Source: Bacteroidota bacterium (GTDB lineage Bacteria > Bacteroidota > Bacteroidia > Chitinophagales > Chitinophagaceae). Taken from it: a DNA stretch of 38,370 nucleotides. The position numbers and the translations under genes were made by a program. The stretch is from contig JAPLEJ010000051.1 of the NCBI GenBank assembly GCA_026391435.1, positions 1-38,370 on the forward strand. Reading direction: 5' to 3'. Within the stretch, counting starts at the first letter, position 1. Each line of letters opens with the position of its first letter. The notes under the pieces are model-generated. The model saw nothing but the letters and a program-made list of their open reading frames with translations. It was not told the origin of the DNA and did no database searches. Of the stretch, positions 6,937 to 15,858 are shown piece after piece.

Positions 6937-8837
6937 TTAGGTATTTCCAATTTATTATTAGTTCTATTGATATCTGGCATTCGAAAGCTAGGATCAATTT
7001 CGATTGACTTTAATGCCGATAACGGCTTTGTGGTTTCAAAAGTATAAGTAGGTGCTCCCCATTGCCATTCACGATGAACAATACGTTGCATCCCACCTTC
7101 CTCCTTCTTCCCTCCTAACATGAGATCTAATGGCATATAATGCAGCTCACTTGTACCGTCCTTATAAGTGATAAGTACTTCAATAGGCATAGGTAATTTA
7201 CCATTGCGTTGAATACTAATGATGGCGGTGTTATTACCTGCTTGAATATCGTTCAATCCATAATCGATGGTCTTAGTTGAGTTCACCCAATATTCTTTAA
7301 ACCATTGTAATTGTATACCACTTGTTTTTTCTGCAACACGAATAAAGTCATTGGCATTGGGATGCTTAAATTTCCAAGTGTTATAATAATTCATCATAAT
7401 CACATCGCGCACCGAATCCCCTACAATATATCCTAGCACACCTAAAAATGTTGCTCCTTTCGAATAAGCAGCATTACTATAGGCATAGTTGGTATTAAAA
7501 TGATCGGCATGTGTTGTTAATGGCTCTTCAAGTCCGCTTTTCACTAAAGCTAAGTAACCATTATAGCTACCAGCTTGAGTCAAGGGTAAGTCTAATTTAG
7601 CTCGAGCAATATTTGCAGCTACTTGGAATTTTGCTTTTTCACTGATAAAAGGAGATTGTGCAGCCACATTAGCATCATACCATCTTGATACTTTGCTTTC
7701 AGCAAATGTTGCAAACCCTTCGTCCATCCATGCATACAAACTTTCGTTGGTACCTAATATTTGTTGATACCAATTGTGCATCCACTCATGAAAAACAGTT
7801 CCTAAACTTGGTCCTTTGATTAAAGTGGCCATTGCATATTCCATTCCTCCATCACCTCCTTGAATAAATGAATACTGAGGATATGGATACGCTCCAAAGT
7901 TTTTTTCAATAAAAGGCAATGCTTTTTCCGCTGCCCATAAGACGTTTGCCCATGCGCTATCTGTACTCGCATTTTTTTCCTTATAATAAACATGTATCGT
8001 TAAACCTTTGCGTACTTCCTTAGATAAATGTTTGAATTGATTATCGGCAGCCCATACAAAATCATGCACATTATTTCCTTTAAAATTCCAAGTTTGCAAA
8101 CCCTCTTTTGTAGGTATTGAATTTGGATTTTGTAGCACCCCTGTGGCGGCAACCATGTATGATTTATCTAATTGCAAACTCACATCAAAATTGCCCCATA
8201 CACCATAAAACTCACGTGCTATATAAGCATTGGTATTCCAACCTTGATAATCATACTCCACCATTTTAGGATACCACTGACTCATAGAATAACGAACACC
8301 TTCGGCATTGTCCCTTCCTGAACGACGAATTTGCTTAGGCACTTGTGCTTCAAATACTAATGATAATTTTGTAGCTGTCTTGGGTGCAATTGGATTGGTC
8401 AATTGCACTTCTAAAATAGTTTCGTGTTCAATTAATTTCTGCGCCTTGCCATTAATAGTAATAGCGCTTACTCTTTGATATCCAATTTCAGTGGGTGTTA
8501 ATTTTTGAATACGATCCGTGACACGCGCATCCCAATCTTTAATAATATCACCTCTTCTACTGGTCATGGTATTTTTACCTAACTCTCTACTGCGAATATC
8601 CATTGAAGAATTGGGTTGAAATGCATTCCAGTATAAATGAAAATATACTTTTCGTAAAGTGTCTGTTGAATTATTGGTATAAACTACCTCCTCCGTTCCC
8701 TTTACAACATTGGTAGTGACATCCAATGCTGCTTTAATTTTATAGTCGATATGTTGTTGCCAACGATCGGCTTGTGCCACTAATAAATTAATAAATGTAA
8801 AAATGCCAATAATGAATAGAAAAAACTTCTTGATCAT
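6933..8837 (-). CDS. Secreted M1-family-like zinc metallopeptidase
   Basis: Probable exported peptidase. The 634 residues begin with a signal peptide (hydrophobic 5-21, cleavage likely near VAQ-AD). A beta-sheet N-domain follows, and then the M1 catalytic core: GGMEY at 330-334, the zinc motif HEWMH at 350-354 and the third ligand Glu373 (MDEGF), 19 residues beyond His354. Tyr458 in AAYSKGATFL is a candidate transition-state Tyr. GGMEY replaces the GxMEN of classical aminopeptidases. That substitution is common in the Bacteroidota M1 subgroup, but it may alter how the free amino terminus is gripped. Last gene of a five-gene minus-strand run, 22 nt after rsmI. The substrate is unknown. Confidence 0.9.
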   Translation of the reverse strand: MIKKFFLFIIGIFTFINLLVAQADRWQQHIDYKIKAALDVTTNVVKGTEEVVYTNNSTDTLRKVYFHLYWNAFQPNSSMDIRSRELGKNTMTSRRGDIIKDWDARVTDRIQKLTPTEIGYQRVSAITINGKAQKLIEHETILEVQLTNPIAPKTATKLSLVFEAQVPKQIRRSGRDNAEGVRYSMSQWYPKMVEYDYQGWNTNAYIAREFYGVWGNFDVSLQLDKSYMVAATGVLQNPNSIPTKEGLQTWNFKGNNVHDFVWAADNQFKHLSKEVRKGLTIHVYYKEKNASTDSAWANVLWAAEKALPFIEKNFGAYPYPQYSFIQGGDGGMEYAMATLIKGPSLGTVFHEWMHNWYQQILGTNESLYAWMDEGFATFAESKVSRWYDANVAAQSPFISEKAKFQVAANIARAKLDLPLTQAGSYNGYLALVKSGLEEPLTTHADHFNTNYAYSNAAYSKGATFLGVLGYIVGDSVRDVIMMNYYNTWKFKHPNANDFIRVAEKTSGIQLQWFKEYWVNSTKTIDYGLNDIQAGNNTAIISIQRNGKLPMPIEVLITYKDGTSELHYMPLDLMLGGKKEEGGMQRIVHREWQWGAPTYTFETTKPLSALKSIEIDPSFRMPDINRTNNKLEIPN

Positions 8838-8859
8838 AAGATTAAATTAAGAAGCTAAT

Positions 8860-9528
8860 TTAATCATTTTTACCTTCCACGACGATGACAATTTCGCCTT
8901 TTACCTGCTTTTCAGAAAAATATTTGACTAGGTTTACTAATGTATCTGAAATGTTCTCCTCGTAAATCTTTGTTAACTCCCTACTCACGGATGCTTTTCG
9001 CTCAGCGCCAAAGTGGGTGGCGAATAATTCCAAGGTTTTTACAAGGCGCATAGGACTTTCGTAAAAAATCATGGTGCGCTCCTCATTGGCTAAGGATTCC
9101 ATTAATGTTTTGCGTCCCTTTTTTAAGGGAATGAACCCTTCAAAAATAAAACGAGTTGCAGGTAATCCACTATTCACTAACGCAGGTACAAATGCGGTAG
9201 CACCTGGTAAACTTGTGATGGCCACACCGGCTGTTTTACATGCGCGTACCAATAAAAAAGCAGGATCCGAAATACCTGGTGTCCCTGCGTCTGTAATTAA
9301 TGCGATATTTTTTCCAGCTTGTAATTGTTGCACCAAATGATCCAACACTTTATGTTCATTGTGTTGATGATAAGGCGTTAATGGCTTATGTATTTTATAA
9401 TGCTGTAATAATTTAGATGAAGTACGTGTGTCTTCACATAAAATAAAATCAACCGATTGCAAAACCTCAATTGCTCTAAAAGTAAAATCTTTTAAATTTC
9501 CAATAGGTGTAGGCACTAAGTATAACAT
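8860..9528 (-). CDS. rsmI: 16S rRNA (cytidine-1402-2'-O)-methyltransferase RsmI
   Basis: Methylates the 2'-OH of C1402 in the decoding centre of 16S rRNA. The 222 residues show the tetrapyrrole-methylase fold signatures: LYLVPTPIGNLKDFTFRA at the N-terminus, CEDTRTSSKLL (31-41), ITDAGTPGISDPA (78-90) and SLPGATAFVPAL. It is shorter than the roughly 280-residue proteobacterial enzymes because it lacks their C-terminal extension, which is usual for short RsmI forms. It lies 41 nt after purS and 22 nt before the peptidase gene on the same strand. Confidence 0.95.
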   Translation of the reverse strand: MLYLVPTPIGNLKDFTFRAIEVLQSVDFILCEDTRTSSKLLQHYKIHKPLTPYHQHNEHKVLDHLVQQLQAGKNIALITDAGTPGISDPAFLLVRACKTAGVAITSLPGATAFVPALVNSGLPATRFIFEGFIPLKKGRKTLMESLANEERTMIFYESPMRLVKTLELFATHFGAERKASVSRELTKIYEENISDTLVNLVKYFSEKQVKGEIVIVVEGKND

Positions 9529-9569
9529 GGAAATAATTAAGTAATTAAAAAGTGGAAATTGCCAGTGAA

Positions 9570-9818
9570 CTATTGAACAATTTCAATTTCAAAATATTCC
9601 ATTACCGCGTTGGCTAATAATTTTTTACTAGCTTCTTCGGCCACTGATTTTGCTTCCGTCTCGGAGGCTGCTTCTATTTGTAAAGTGATATGTTTACCCA
9701 CCCTTACATCACTTATCCCTTTCATGCCTAAATTATGTAAACCACCTAACACGGCTTTGCCTTGTGGGTCTAATAAATCCTTTAATGGCATGACTTTAAT
9801 TTGAACTTGGTATATCAT
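9570..9818 (-). CDS. purS: PurS subunit of FGAM synthase
   Basis: Small subunit that bridges PurL and PurQ in the three-part phosphoribosylformylglycinamidine synthase (de novo purine synthesis, step 4). The 82 residues match the family: YQVQIKVMPLKDLLDPQGKAV at the N-terminus, then GLHNLGMKGISDVRVGKHI, and a C-terminal helix with AEEASKKLLAN. It sits alone, without purL, purQ or other purine genes, 6 nt after pssA and ahead of rsmI. It probably shares their transcript. Because it is short, assignment rests on these blocks only. Confidence 0.88.
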   Translation of the reverse strand: MIYQVQIKVMPLKDLLDPQGKAVLGGLHNLGMKGISDVRVGKHITLQIEAASETEAKSVAEEASKKLLANAVMEYFEIEIVQ

Positions 9819-9824
9819 ATAAAA

Positions 9825-10598
9825 CTATTGAATGATTGTTTTTTTGTACAGCAAAGATACTAAGCAATACCCCATAAAGCCAAATGGAATGGCCAGCCAT
9901 TTATAAAAAAATCCGGTGACTGCTATTTCAATAGCGACTAATAATAATGGTATGACTAATTTTCGTTTATTCGACAGCCCTTTTAGTGCTAACATAGGCA
10001 GACTCATCACCATTAAATAACTCACAATTACAATATATACATACCAAAATATAGGAGTTAATAAAATTTGTGCTGCTCCACCCGAATGCCAATAGATCAA
10101 TGGAAATGAAGCTGTTAATATACCAATCATCGGGATAGGCACCCCTTTAAAATAAGTAGTTTGTGTCGTATCCAAATTAAATCTACCTAATCGAAAGGCT
10201 CCAGCCATTGGAATTAAAAAGGCAGGTGCTAGTAAAAGGGAATTATGACTTAAAGCATTTACATCATTGGCTAAGGCCATTCTCAAAAATTGAAATACAA
10301 TACAAGCAGGAGCAACTCCGAAACTCACCACATCTGCAAGTGAATCTAATTGCTTCCCCATTTCCGATGAAACATTTAATAGTCTTGCTACAAATCCATC
10401 AAAAAAATCAATTACTGCCGCAATGGCTATAAATAAACTCGCCATATACAGTTGCTCTGGCATTTCAATAATCATGCCTCCTGTTTCATCGATGGAAGCT
10501 ATAGCGCCTGCTTGAAACACATACACAATAGCCCAACATCCAAAAAATAAATTAAGGAGTGTAATTAAATTAGGAATTTGATTTTTAAATGAAGCCAT
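9825..10598 (-). CDS. pssA: CDP-diacylglycerol--serine O-phosphatidyltransferase
   Basis: Makes phosphatidylserine from CDP-diacylglycerol and serine, the step before phosphatidylethanolamine. The 257-residue integral membrane protein carries the complete CDP-alcohol phosphotransferase signature: Asp67-Gly68, Ala71-Arg72, Gly81, Asp85 and Asp89 (DG-x2-AR-x8-G-x3-D-x3-D). It is surrounded by several hydrophobic helices (for example about 13-30, 50-65, 120-140 and 160-245). The N-terminal NQIPNLITLLNLFFGCWA is typical of the type II (Bacillus-like) enzyme. It starts 3 nt after the pepP stop, so the two genes are tightly coupled. Confidence 0.94.
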   Translation of the reverse strand: MASFKNQIPNLITLLNLFFGCWAIVYVFQAGAIASIDETGGMIIEMPEQLYMASLFIAIAAVIDFFDGFVARLLNVSSEMGKQLDSLADVVSFGVAPACIVFQFLRMALANDVNALSHNSLLLAPAFLIPMAGAFRLGRFNLDTTQTTYFKGVPIPMIGILTASFPLIYWHSGGAAQILLTPIFWYVYIVIVSYLMVMSLPMLALKGLSNKRKLVIPLLLVAIEIAVTGFFYKWLAIPFGFMGYCLVSLLYKKTIIQ

Positions 10599-10601
10599 GC
10601 T

Positions 10602-11900
10602 TTATTTTTTGTTTCGTTTCATGAGTGCTTCAATTTCCTCTGCCGTAATTGGAATATTTTTCATTAGATCCTGATTTCCATTGGCTGTTATCCAGAAATT
10701 ATTTTCAATTCTTACACCCATCCCTTCTTCTTTTATGTAAATACCTGGCTCTATTGTAAATACCATGCCTGCAGTAATAGGCGCAGTTCTGGTTCCTAAA
10801 TCATGTACATCTAATCCTAAATGATGTGAAATACCATGGTATAAATATTTTCTGTATGCTCTATTTTCAGGATCTTCATTTTTTACTTCCGTCTTTTTCA
10901 ACAGTCCAATTTTTAAAAATTGTTGTGTGGCTTCCTCCCCTACCTTATCAGTATATTTTAAAATACTAATACCTGGTTTTAAAATTGATTTTGCATAATT
11001 ATGTAAATGTAAACATGCATTGTATACTTGTTTTTGGCGTCTTGTAAATTTACCATTCACGGGTACCGTTCTTGTTAAATCCGCACAGTAGCCACCATAT
11101 TCTGCACCAAAATCCATTAAAACCAATTCGCCATCCTTACAAATATTATTATTACTATTATAATGTAAGGTGCGCGCATTATCTCCACTCGCAATGATGC
11201 TATGATAAGCAACACCTGTTGCACGTTGGCTTAAAAATGAATGATAAATTTCAGCTTCAATCTCATATTCATGCACCCCTGGTTGTATGTATTGTAGTAA
11301 TCTTCTAAAAGCAACATCGGTAATATCAATAGCCTTTTGAATCACTGCCACTTCTTCCTTAGTTTTAATACCTCGTAACTCCTTCATTAATTTTGCTGCT
11401 CTCAAATACTGATGTAGCGGATACCTTGATTGCATTTCATCTATAAACCTATACTCATTAGTGCGGATTAAATTATTCTTACGATCATTTTCATTTGAAT
11501 CCAAATAAATAGCATCCGCTAAGTGAATCCAAGGTTGTAATAAACCATCTAAAACATCTATCCAAACAATGGTGGTCATGCCTGAAATTTTTGTTGCTTC
11601 ATTTGCTCTTAATCTTTTACCATCCCAAATTTCCTTTAACTCTTGAGGACGAATTAACACTAATACTTCTCTATATTTTGGATCAGGATTATCCGGAAAC
11701 AAAATCACCATGGAACCCTCTTGCTCAATTCCTGACAACCAAAACATTTCAGTATTTTGTTTAAAGTTATGAAGCGCATCTGCATTGTATGGGAATTCAT
11801 CATTACTCACAATAATAGCAATGCTATTTTTTTGCATCTTTGATACAAAGCGTTTTCTGTTTTGTATGAAAATTTTAGAATCTAATGGTGTGTATTTCAT
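10602..11900 (-). CDS. pepP: Xaa-Pro aminopeptidase (aminopeptidase P, M24B)
   Basis: Removes N-terminal residues that precede proline, using two metal ions, in the cytoplasm. The 432 residues comprise an N-terminal creatinase-like domain (about 1-170) and a pita-bread catalytic domain. The five metal ligands can be placed: Asp263 (LMDFGAE), Asp274 (CADLTRT), His359 (HGISHHLGLDVHD), Glu384 (FTIEPG) and Glu399 (VRIEN). There is no signal peptide. First gene of the pepP-pssA-purS-rsmI-peptidase run. The 64-nt gap behind recG shows no exact -7 box, so its promoter is not located. Confidence 0.95.
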   Translation of the reverse strand: MKYTPLDSKIFIQNRKRFVSKMQKNSIAIIVSNDEFPYNADALHNFKQNTEMFWLSGIEQEGSMVILFPDNPDPKYREVLVLIRPQELKEIWDGKRLRANEATKISGMTTIVWIDVLDGLLQPWIHLADAIYLDSNENDRKNNLIRTNEYRFIDEMQSRYPLHQYLRAAKLMKELRGIKTKEEVAVIQKAIDITDVAFRRLLQYIQPGVHEYEIEAEIYHSFLSQRATGVAYHSIIASGDNARTLHYNSNNNICKDGELVLMDFGAEYGGYCADLTRTVPVNGKFTRRQKQVYNACLHLHNYAKSILKPGISILKYTDKVGEEATQQFLKIGLLKKTEVKNEDPENRAYRKYLYHGISHHLGLDVHDLGTRTAPITAGMVFTIEPGIYIKEEGMGVRIENNFWITANGNQDLMKNIPITAEEIEALMKRNKK

Positions 11901-11964
11901 GTTGTTCTTTTTTTGAATGAATGGGTCATGATGGGCTCAGCAAGTTAATTAAAAAATCAGCTTC

Positions 11965-14127
11965 TTATGCGATCTTACCCCATCCAATTTTGTTTTTTTG
12001 GGTTTGTAAAAACAATTTTGTGCTTTGATGTTCGGGCAAGCTTAAGGTGGGGTCCTTTTCACTGATGCTGGCCGCCGCTTCCTTGGCTAATTCTAAGTTA
12101 GCTCGATCATTTATGATATTGGCCAACTTAAAATTCAAGGCCCCACTTTGTCTGGTTCCATCAATATCTCCAGGCCCCCTTAATTCCAAATCTTTTTCTG
12201 CTATTACAAAACCATCGGTGGTACTGCACATGATTTTTAAACGCTCCTTGGCTTCACGACTGGCCTTTACACTGCTTAAAAGTATACAATAACTTTGCTC
12301 AGAACCCCTGCCCACTCGACCGCGTAATTGGTGCAACTGAGAAAGTCCAAATTTTTCAGAACTCTCAATCACCATCACCGAAGCATTGGGCACATTCACC
12401 CCTACTTCTATAACTGTAGTACCCACTAATATTTGTGTATCTCCACTCACAAAACGCTTCATATTGGTTTGCTTTTCAACGCTTTTTTGTCGGCCGTGTA
12501 CCATGCTTATTTTATACTTGGGTTCTGGAAAATGACTTTTTACTTGTTCATATCCTTGCATTAAATCCTCATAACTCATTTTTTCACTTTCCTCAATTAA
12601 TGGATATACATAGTAAGCTTGACGACCTTTCATTATTTCTGTTTTCACAAAGTCCATCACATTCGCCCGCGTGGTTTCATAACGATGCACCGTTTTAATG
12701 GCTTGTCTTCCAGGAGGCAATTCATCCATCACACTATAATCTAAATCTCCATAGGCAGTCATCGCTAATGTTCGTGGAATAGGTGTTGCCGTCATCACTA
12801 AAACATGCGGAGGAATAACCGCCTTTTTCCAAAGTTGTGCGCGTTGCGCAACCCCAAATCGATGTTGTTCGTCAATGACCGCCAATCCTAAATTTTTAAA
12901 CTGCACTACTTCTTCAATGATCGCATGTGTCCCTACCACAAAATGAATCGTATCGTCGGCCAAGCCTTTTAATATGCGTCTTCTTTCGGCCACTTTAGTA
13001 CTTCCTGTAAGTAATGCAATTTCAAGAGGCATTGATTTTAATAAATCACTCAAGCTCGCATAGTGTTGCTGAGCCAAGATCTCCGTAGGGGCCATGATAC
13101 AACTTTGAAATCCATTATCTGCCGCAAGCAACATACTTAATAATGCAACCATCGTTTTTCCACTGCCCACATCTCCTTGCAATAATCTATTCATCTGTTT
13201 GCCCTTAGCGGTATCTACTCTAATTTCTTTAAACACTCTTTTTTGCGCACCAGTTAATTCAAAGGGTAAATATTGATTATAAAATTCATTAAAATGATCT
13301 CCGACTTTTTCAAATAAGTGTCCCTTACTATTTTTATGTCTTTGAATTTTTATTAAATGAATTCGAAGTTGTGCAATAAATAATTCCTCGAAAATTAATC
13401 GGTCTAATGCTTTTTTATATAAAGTAGCTGAAGTAGGAAAATGCACCTGCCTAAAAGCCTCCCATCTGCTAAGTCGATTTGTTAATAAAGCAATTGGTAA
13501 ATTTTCGGGCAAGTCCCTTTCACTTATTTGTTGGAACAAGGTTTGTGTGAGTTTCCCAATTTGTTTCCCATTCAATCCCCTTGCTTTTAATTTTTCGGTC
13601 GAAGAGTACACCGGTTCTAATAATGACTTTTGTCCTTGCGTCATGGCCACATAGGGCTCAATTTCGGGGTGTACAATTTGTGCCCGTCCATTAAAAAAAC
13701 TAACCCGGCCAAATACTAAATACAATTGACCCTCCACTAAATTTTTCTGAACCCAATTAATGCCTTGAAACCAAGCGAGTTCCAATTGACCCGTTTCGTC
13801 CCTTAATTGCGCAACCATCCTTTTAGCGCGTCGCTCCCCAATCATTTCGACACCTTGTAACACCCCTTTTACGTGAATATAATCCTGATCAGGGTTAATG
13901 GAGCTGATGGTATGCAGCTTAGTTTTATCTATATGTCTATGCGGGAAATGCTGCAACAAATCACCAAAAGTGTATATTTCTAGCTCCTTTTTAAGCAGAT
14001 CAGCCCTAAGCGGGCCCACCCCCTTAAGGTATTCAATAGGACTAGATAAAAGTGAGGCTTGACTCAAACTAATTTTTTTAGATTCTGCACAAATATCCCA
14101 AAAAGATGGCAAAAAATGGGTTCCCAT
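11965..14127 (-). CDS. recG: ATP-dependent DNA helicase RecG
   Basis: Remodels stalled replication forks and branch-migrates Holliday junctions. From ATG 14127 the protein has 720 residues. It contains the N-terminal wedge (PIEYLKGVGPLRADLLKKEL, 30-49), an OB region (about 80-150), Walker A GDVGSGKT (318-325), DEQH (419-422), TATPIPRT (446-453), and QLRGRVGRG in the second RecA lobe. The start is uncertain. ATG 14127 lies inside the trpS promoter region, and a near-consensus minus-strand box, GATATTTG (14090-14097), lies downstream of it. A TTG at 14067 would give 700 residues, closer to family size and beginning just before the conserved wedge. Confidence 0.95.
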   Translation of the reverse strand: MGTHFLPSFWDICAESKKISLSQASLLSSPIEYLKGVGPLRADLLKKELEIYTFGDLLQHFPHRHIDKTKLHTISSINPDQDYIHVKGVLQGVEMIGERRAKRMVAQLRDETGQLELAWFQGINWVQKNLVEGQLYLVFGRVSFFNGRAQIVHPEIEPYVAMTQGQKSLLEPVYSSTEKLKARGLNGKQIGKLTQTLFQQISERDLPENLPIALLTNRLSRWEAFRQVHFPTSATLYKKALDRLIFEELFIAQLRIHLIKIQRHKNSKGHLFEKVGDHFNEFYNQYLPFELTGAQKRVFKEIRVDTAKGKQMNRLLQGDVGSGKTMVALLSMLLAADNGFQSCIMAPTEILAQQHYASLSDLLKSMPLEIALLTGSTKVAERRRILKGLADDTIHFVVGTHAIIEEVVQFKNLGLAVIDEQHRFGVAQRAQLWKKAVIPPHVLVMTATPIPRTLAMTAYGDLDYSVMDELPPGRQAIKTVHRYETTRANVMDFVKTEIMKGRQAYYVYPLIEESEKMSYEDLMQGYEQVKSHFPEPKYKISMVHGRQKSVEKQTNMKRFVSGDTQILVGTTVIEVGVNVPNASVMVIESSEKFGLSQLHQLRGRVGRGSEQSYCILLSSVKASREAKERLKIMCSTTDGFVIAEKDLELRGPGDIDGTRQSGALNFKLANIINDRANLELAKEAAASISEKDPTLSLPEHQSTKLFLQTQKNKIGWGKIA

Positions 14128-14132
14128 TTCAT

Positions 14133-14140
14133 TATCTTCG
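14133..14140 (+). promoter_or_regulatory. -7-like box 7 nt before trpS
   Basis: Reads TATCTTCG, one mismatch from TAnnTTTG, followed by CACAGCT and the ATG at 14148. It implies a leader of only about 3 nt and supports ATG 14148 over the upstream in-frame start at 14106. Confidence 0.4.
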
Positions 14141-14147
14141 CACAGCT

Positions 14148-15161
14148 ATGGAAAAGGAAATTGTATTAAGCGGAATTAGGCCTACTGGGTTTTTGCATTT
14201 AGGGAACTATTTTGGTGCCATGCGCAATTATGTGCGTATGCAAGATGACTTTAATTGTTACTTTTTTGTAGCCAACTGGCATAGTTTAACCACCCATCCC
14301 GACACAAAGGAATTACAACAAAGTGTATTAAGAGTAGTGGCCGAAAATATTGCATGCGGTTTGGATCCCAACAAAGTTTCCCTTTATGTACAAAGTGATG
14401 TTCCAGAAATTGCAGAATTATATTTGTATTTAAATATGTTGTCTTATAAAGGGGAGTTGGAAAAAACAACCACTTTTAAAGACAAAGTGCGCATGCAGCC
14501 CGATAATGTAAACGCAGGATTATTAACCTACCCTGTTTTACAAGCTGCTGATATTTTAATTCACCGTGCAGTGAAAGTGCCAGTGGGTAAAGACCAAGAA
14601 CAAAATTTGGAAATGGCACGCAACTTTGCAGAACGTTTTAACCATAGGTATGGTGAAACTTTTCCATTACCTTATGCATTTAATTACAATAGTGATTTGG
14701 TAAAAATATTAGGATTGGATGGCGAGGGAAAAATGAGCAAAAGTGAAAATCAAATGACGACTTTGTTTTTAGCAGATACCGATGATTTGATTCGTAAAAA
14801 AGTAATGAAAGCCAAAACGGATCCAGGCCCTTTAAGCCCCAATTCGGTAAAACCAGATTATATCCAAAACTTATTTACTTTAATGGGTTTAGTGAGCACC
14901 CCCGATACTGTTAAAAAATTTGAGGAGGATTTTAATAATAGTTCCGAGGGAAATTGCATTATAAGATACGGCGATATGAAAAAGCAATTAGCCGAGGATA
15001 TGGTGCATTTTATAAGCCCTATCCGTTCACAAGCCACTGATTTACAAAACAACAAGGCCCATTTATTAAAGATCATTAAGCAAGGGGCAGACAAGGCTAG
15101 AGCAAGCGCTTCGGGCACCCTTTCTCTGGTTCGCAAAACAATTGGGATGGATTACCTATAA
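14148..15161 (+). CDS. trpS: Tryptophanyl-tRNA synthetase
   Basis: Charges tRNA-Trp with tryptophan. The start at 14148 gives 337 residues beginning MEKEIVLSGIRPTGFLHLGN, which is where TrpS proteins normally begin. The longer in-frame reading from 14106 would add 14 residues upstream of the promoter-like box. Class I signatures are present: HLGN (17-20, HIGH equivalent) and KMSKS (195-199). Other conserved blocks are TYPVLQAADIL (127-137) and GKDQEQNLEMARN (147-159). It is back to back with recG, with only 20 nt between ATG codons if recG starts at 14127. The deoxynucleoside kinase gene follows after 50 nt. Confidence 0.96.
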   Translation: MEKEIVLSGIRPTGFLHLGNYFGAMRNYVRMQDDFNCYFFVANWHSLTTHPDTKELQQSVLRVVAENIACGLDPNKVSLYVQSDVPEIAELYLYLNMLSYKGELEKTTTFKDKVRMQPDNVNAGLLTYPVLQAADILIHRAVKVPVGKDQEQNLEMARNFAERFNHRYGETFPLPYAFNYNSDLVKILGLDGEGKMSKSENQMTTLFLADTDDLIRKKVMKAKTDPGPLSPNSVKPDYIQNLFTLMGLVSTPDTVKKFEEDFNNSSEGNCIIRYGDMKKQLAEDMVHFISPIRSQATDLQNNKAHLLKIIKQGADKARASASGTLSLVRKTIGMDYL

Positions 15162-15211
15162 AACTTTTAAAAAAATAAATAGTACATCAACTATTTTGTA
15201 TTTTCACTATC

Positions 15212-15847
15212 ATGGCAAAAGCTAAAAAACCAAAACACGTTGCAGTCGCCGGCAATATAGGCGCAGGTAAAACTACTTTAACGGAGATGTTAAGTAAGCA
15301 TTATCGTTGGATTCCTCAATTTGAAGATGTGGACCACAATCCCTATTTGACCGATTTTTATGATGACATGCCTCGTTGGAGTTTTAACTTACAGATTTAT
15401 TTTTTACACGGTCGTTTGAATCAAATTTTAGATATTCAAAGAGGTACCGAAACGATTATACAGGATCGCACTATTTACGAAGACGCTAATATTTTTGCCC
15501 CCAACTTACATGAAATGGGTTTGATGAGTAAGCGTGATTATGATAATTATTATGGATTTTTTAGCACCATTAAAACAATGGTTCAACCACCCGACTTATT
15601 AATTTACTTAAAAGCATCTGTTCCTACCCTTGTTTCTCAAATTCAAAAAAGAGGAAGGGAATATGAAGAAAATATTCGTTTAGACTATTTAAAAAAGTTA
15701 AACGAATACTATAATAAATGGATTGAAGGTTATAAAGAAGGGCCATTGTTAATTATAGATTGCGATAAAAATAAATTCGGAGAATCCGAGGAGGATTTAG
15801 GCGAAATTATCAGCAAAGTAGACGGTATGTTGTACGGTTTATTTTAA
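15212..15847 (+). CDS. Deoxynucleoside kinase
   Basis: Phosphorylates deoxynucleosides at the 5' position with ATP, in salvage of DNA precursors. The 211 residues carry the P-loop GNIGAGKTT (14-22), Glu38 in QFEDVDHNPYL, the substrate-binding block WSFNLQIYFLHGR (56-68) and the catalytic QDRTIYEDANIFA (84-96). A lid region rich in Arg follows (QKRGREYEENIR). Specificity (dA, dG or dC) cannot be read from sequence by eye. The basic N-terminus (MAKAKKPKH) is a short extension. It is probably co-transcribed with the oxidase gene 11 nt downstream, though no functional link is evident. Confidence 0.9.
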   Translation: MAKAKKPKHVAVAGNIGAGKTTLTEMLSKHYRWIPQFEDVDHNPYLTDFYDDMPRWSFNLQIYFLHGRLNQILDIQRGTETIIQDRTIYEDANIFAPNLHEMGLMSKRDYDNYYGFFSTIKTMVQPPDLLIYLKASVPTLVSQIQKRGREYEENIRLDYLKKLNEYYNKWIEGYKEGPLLIIDCDKNKFGESEEDLGEIISKVDGMLYGLF

Positions 15848-15858
15848 ACTTCACTGTA

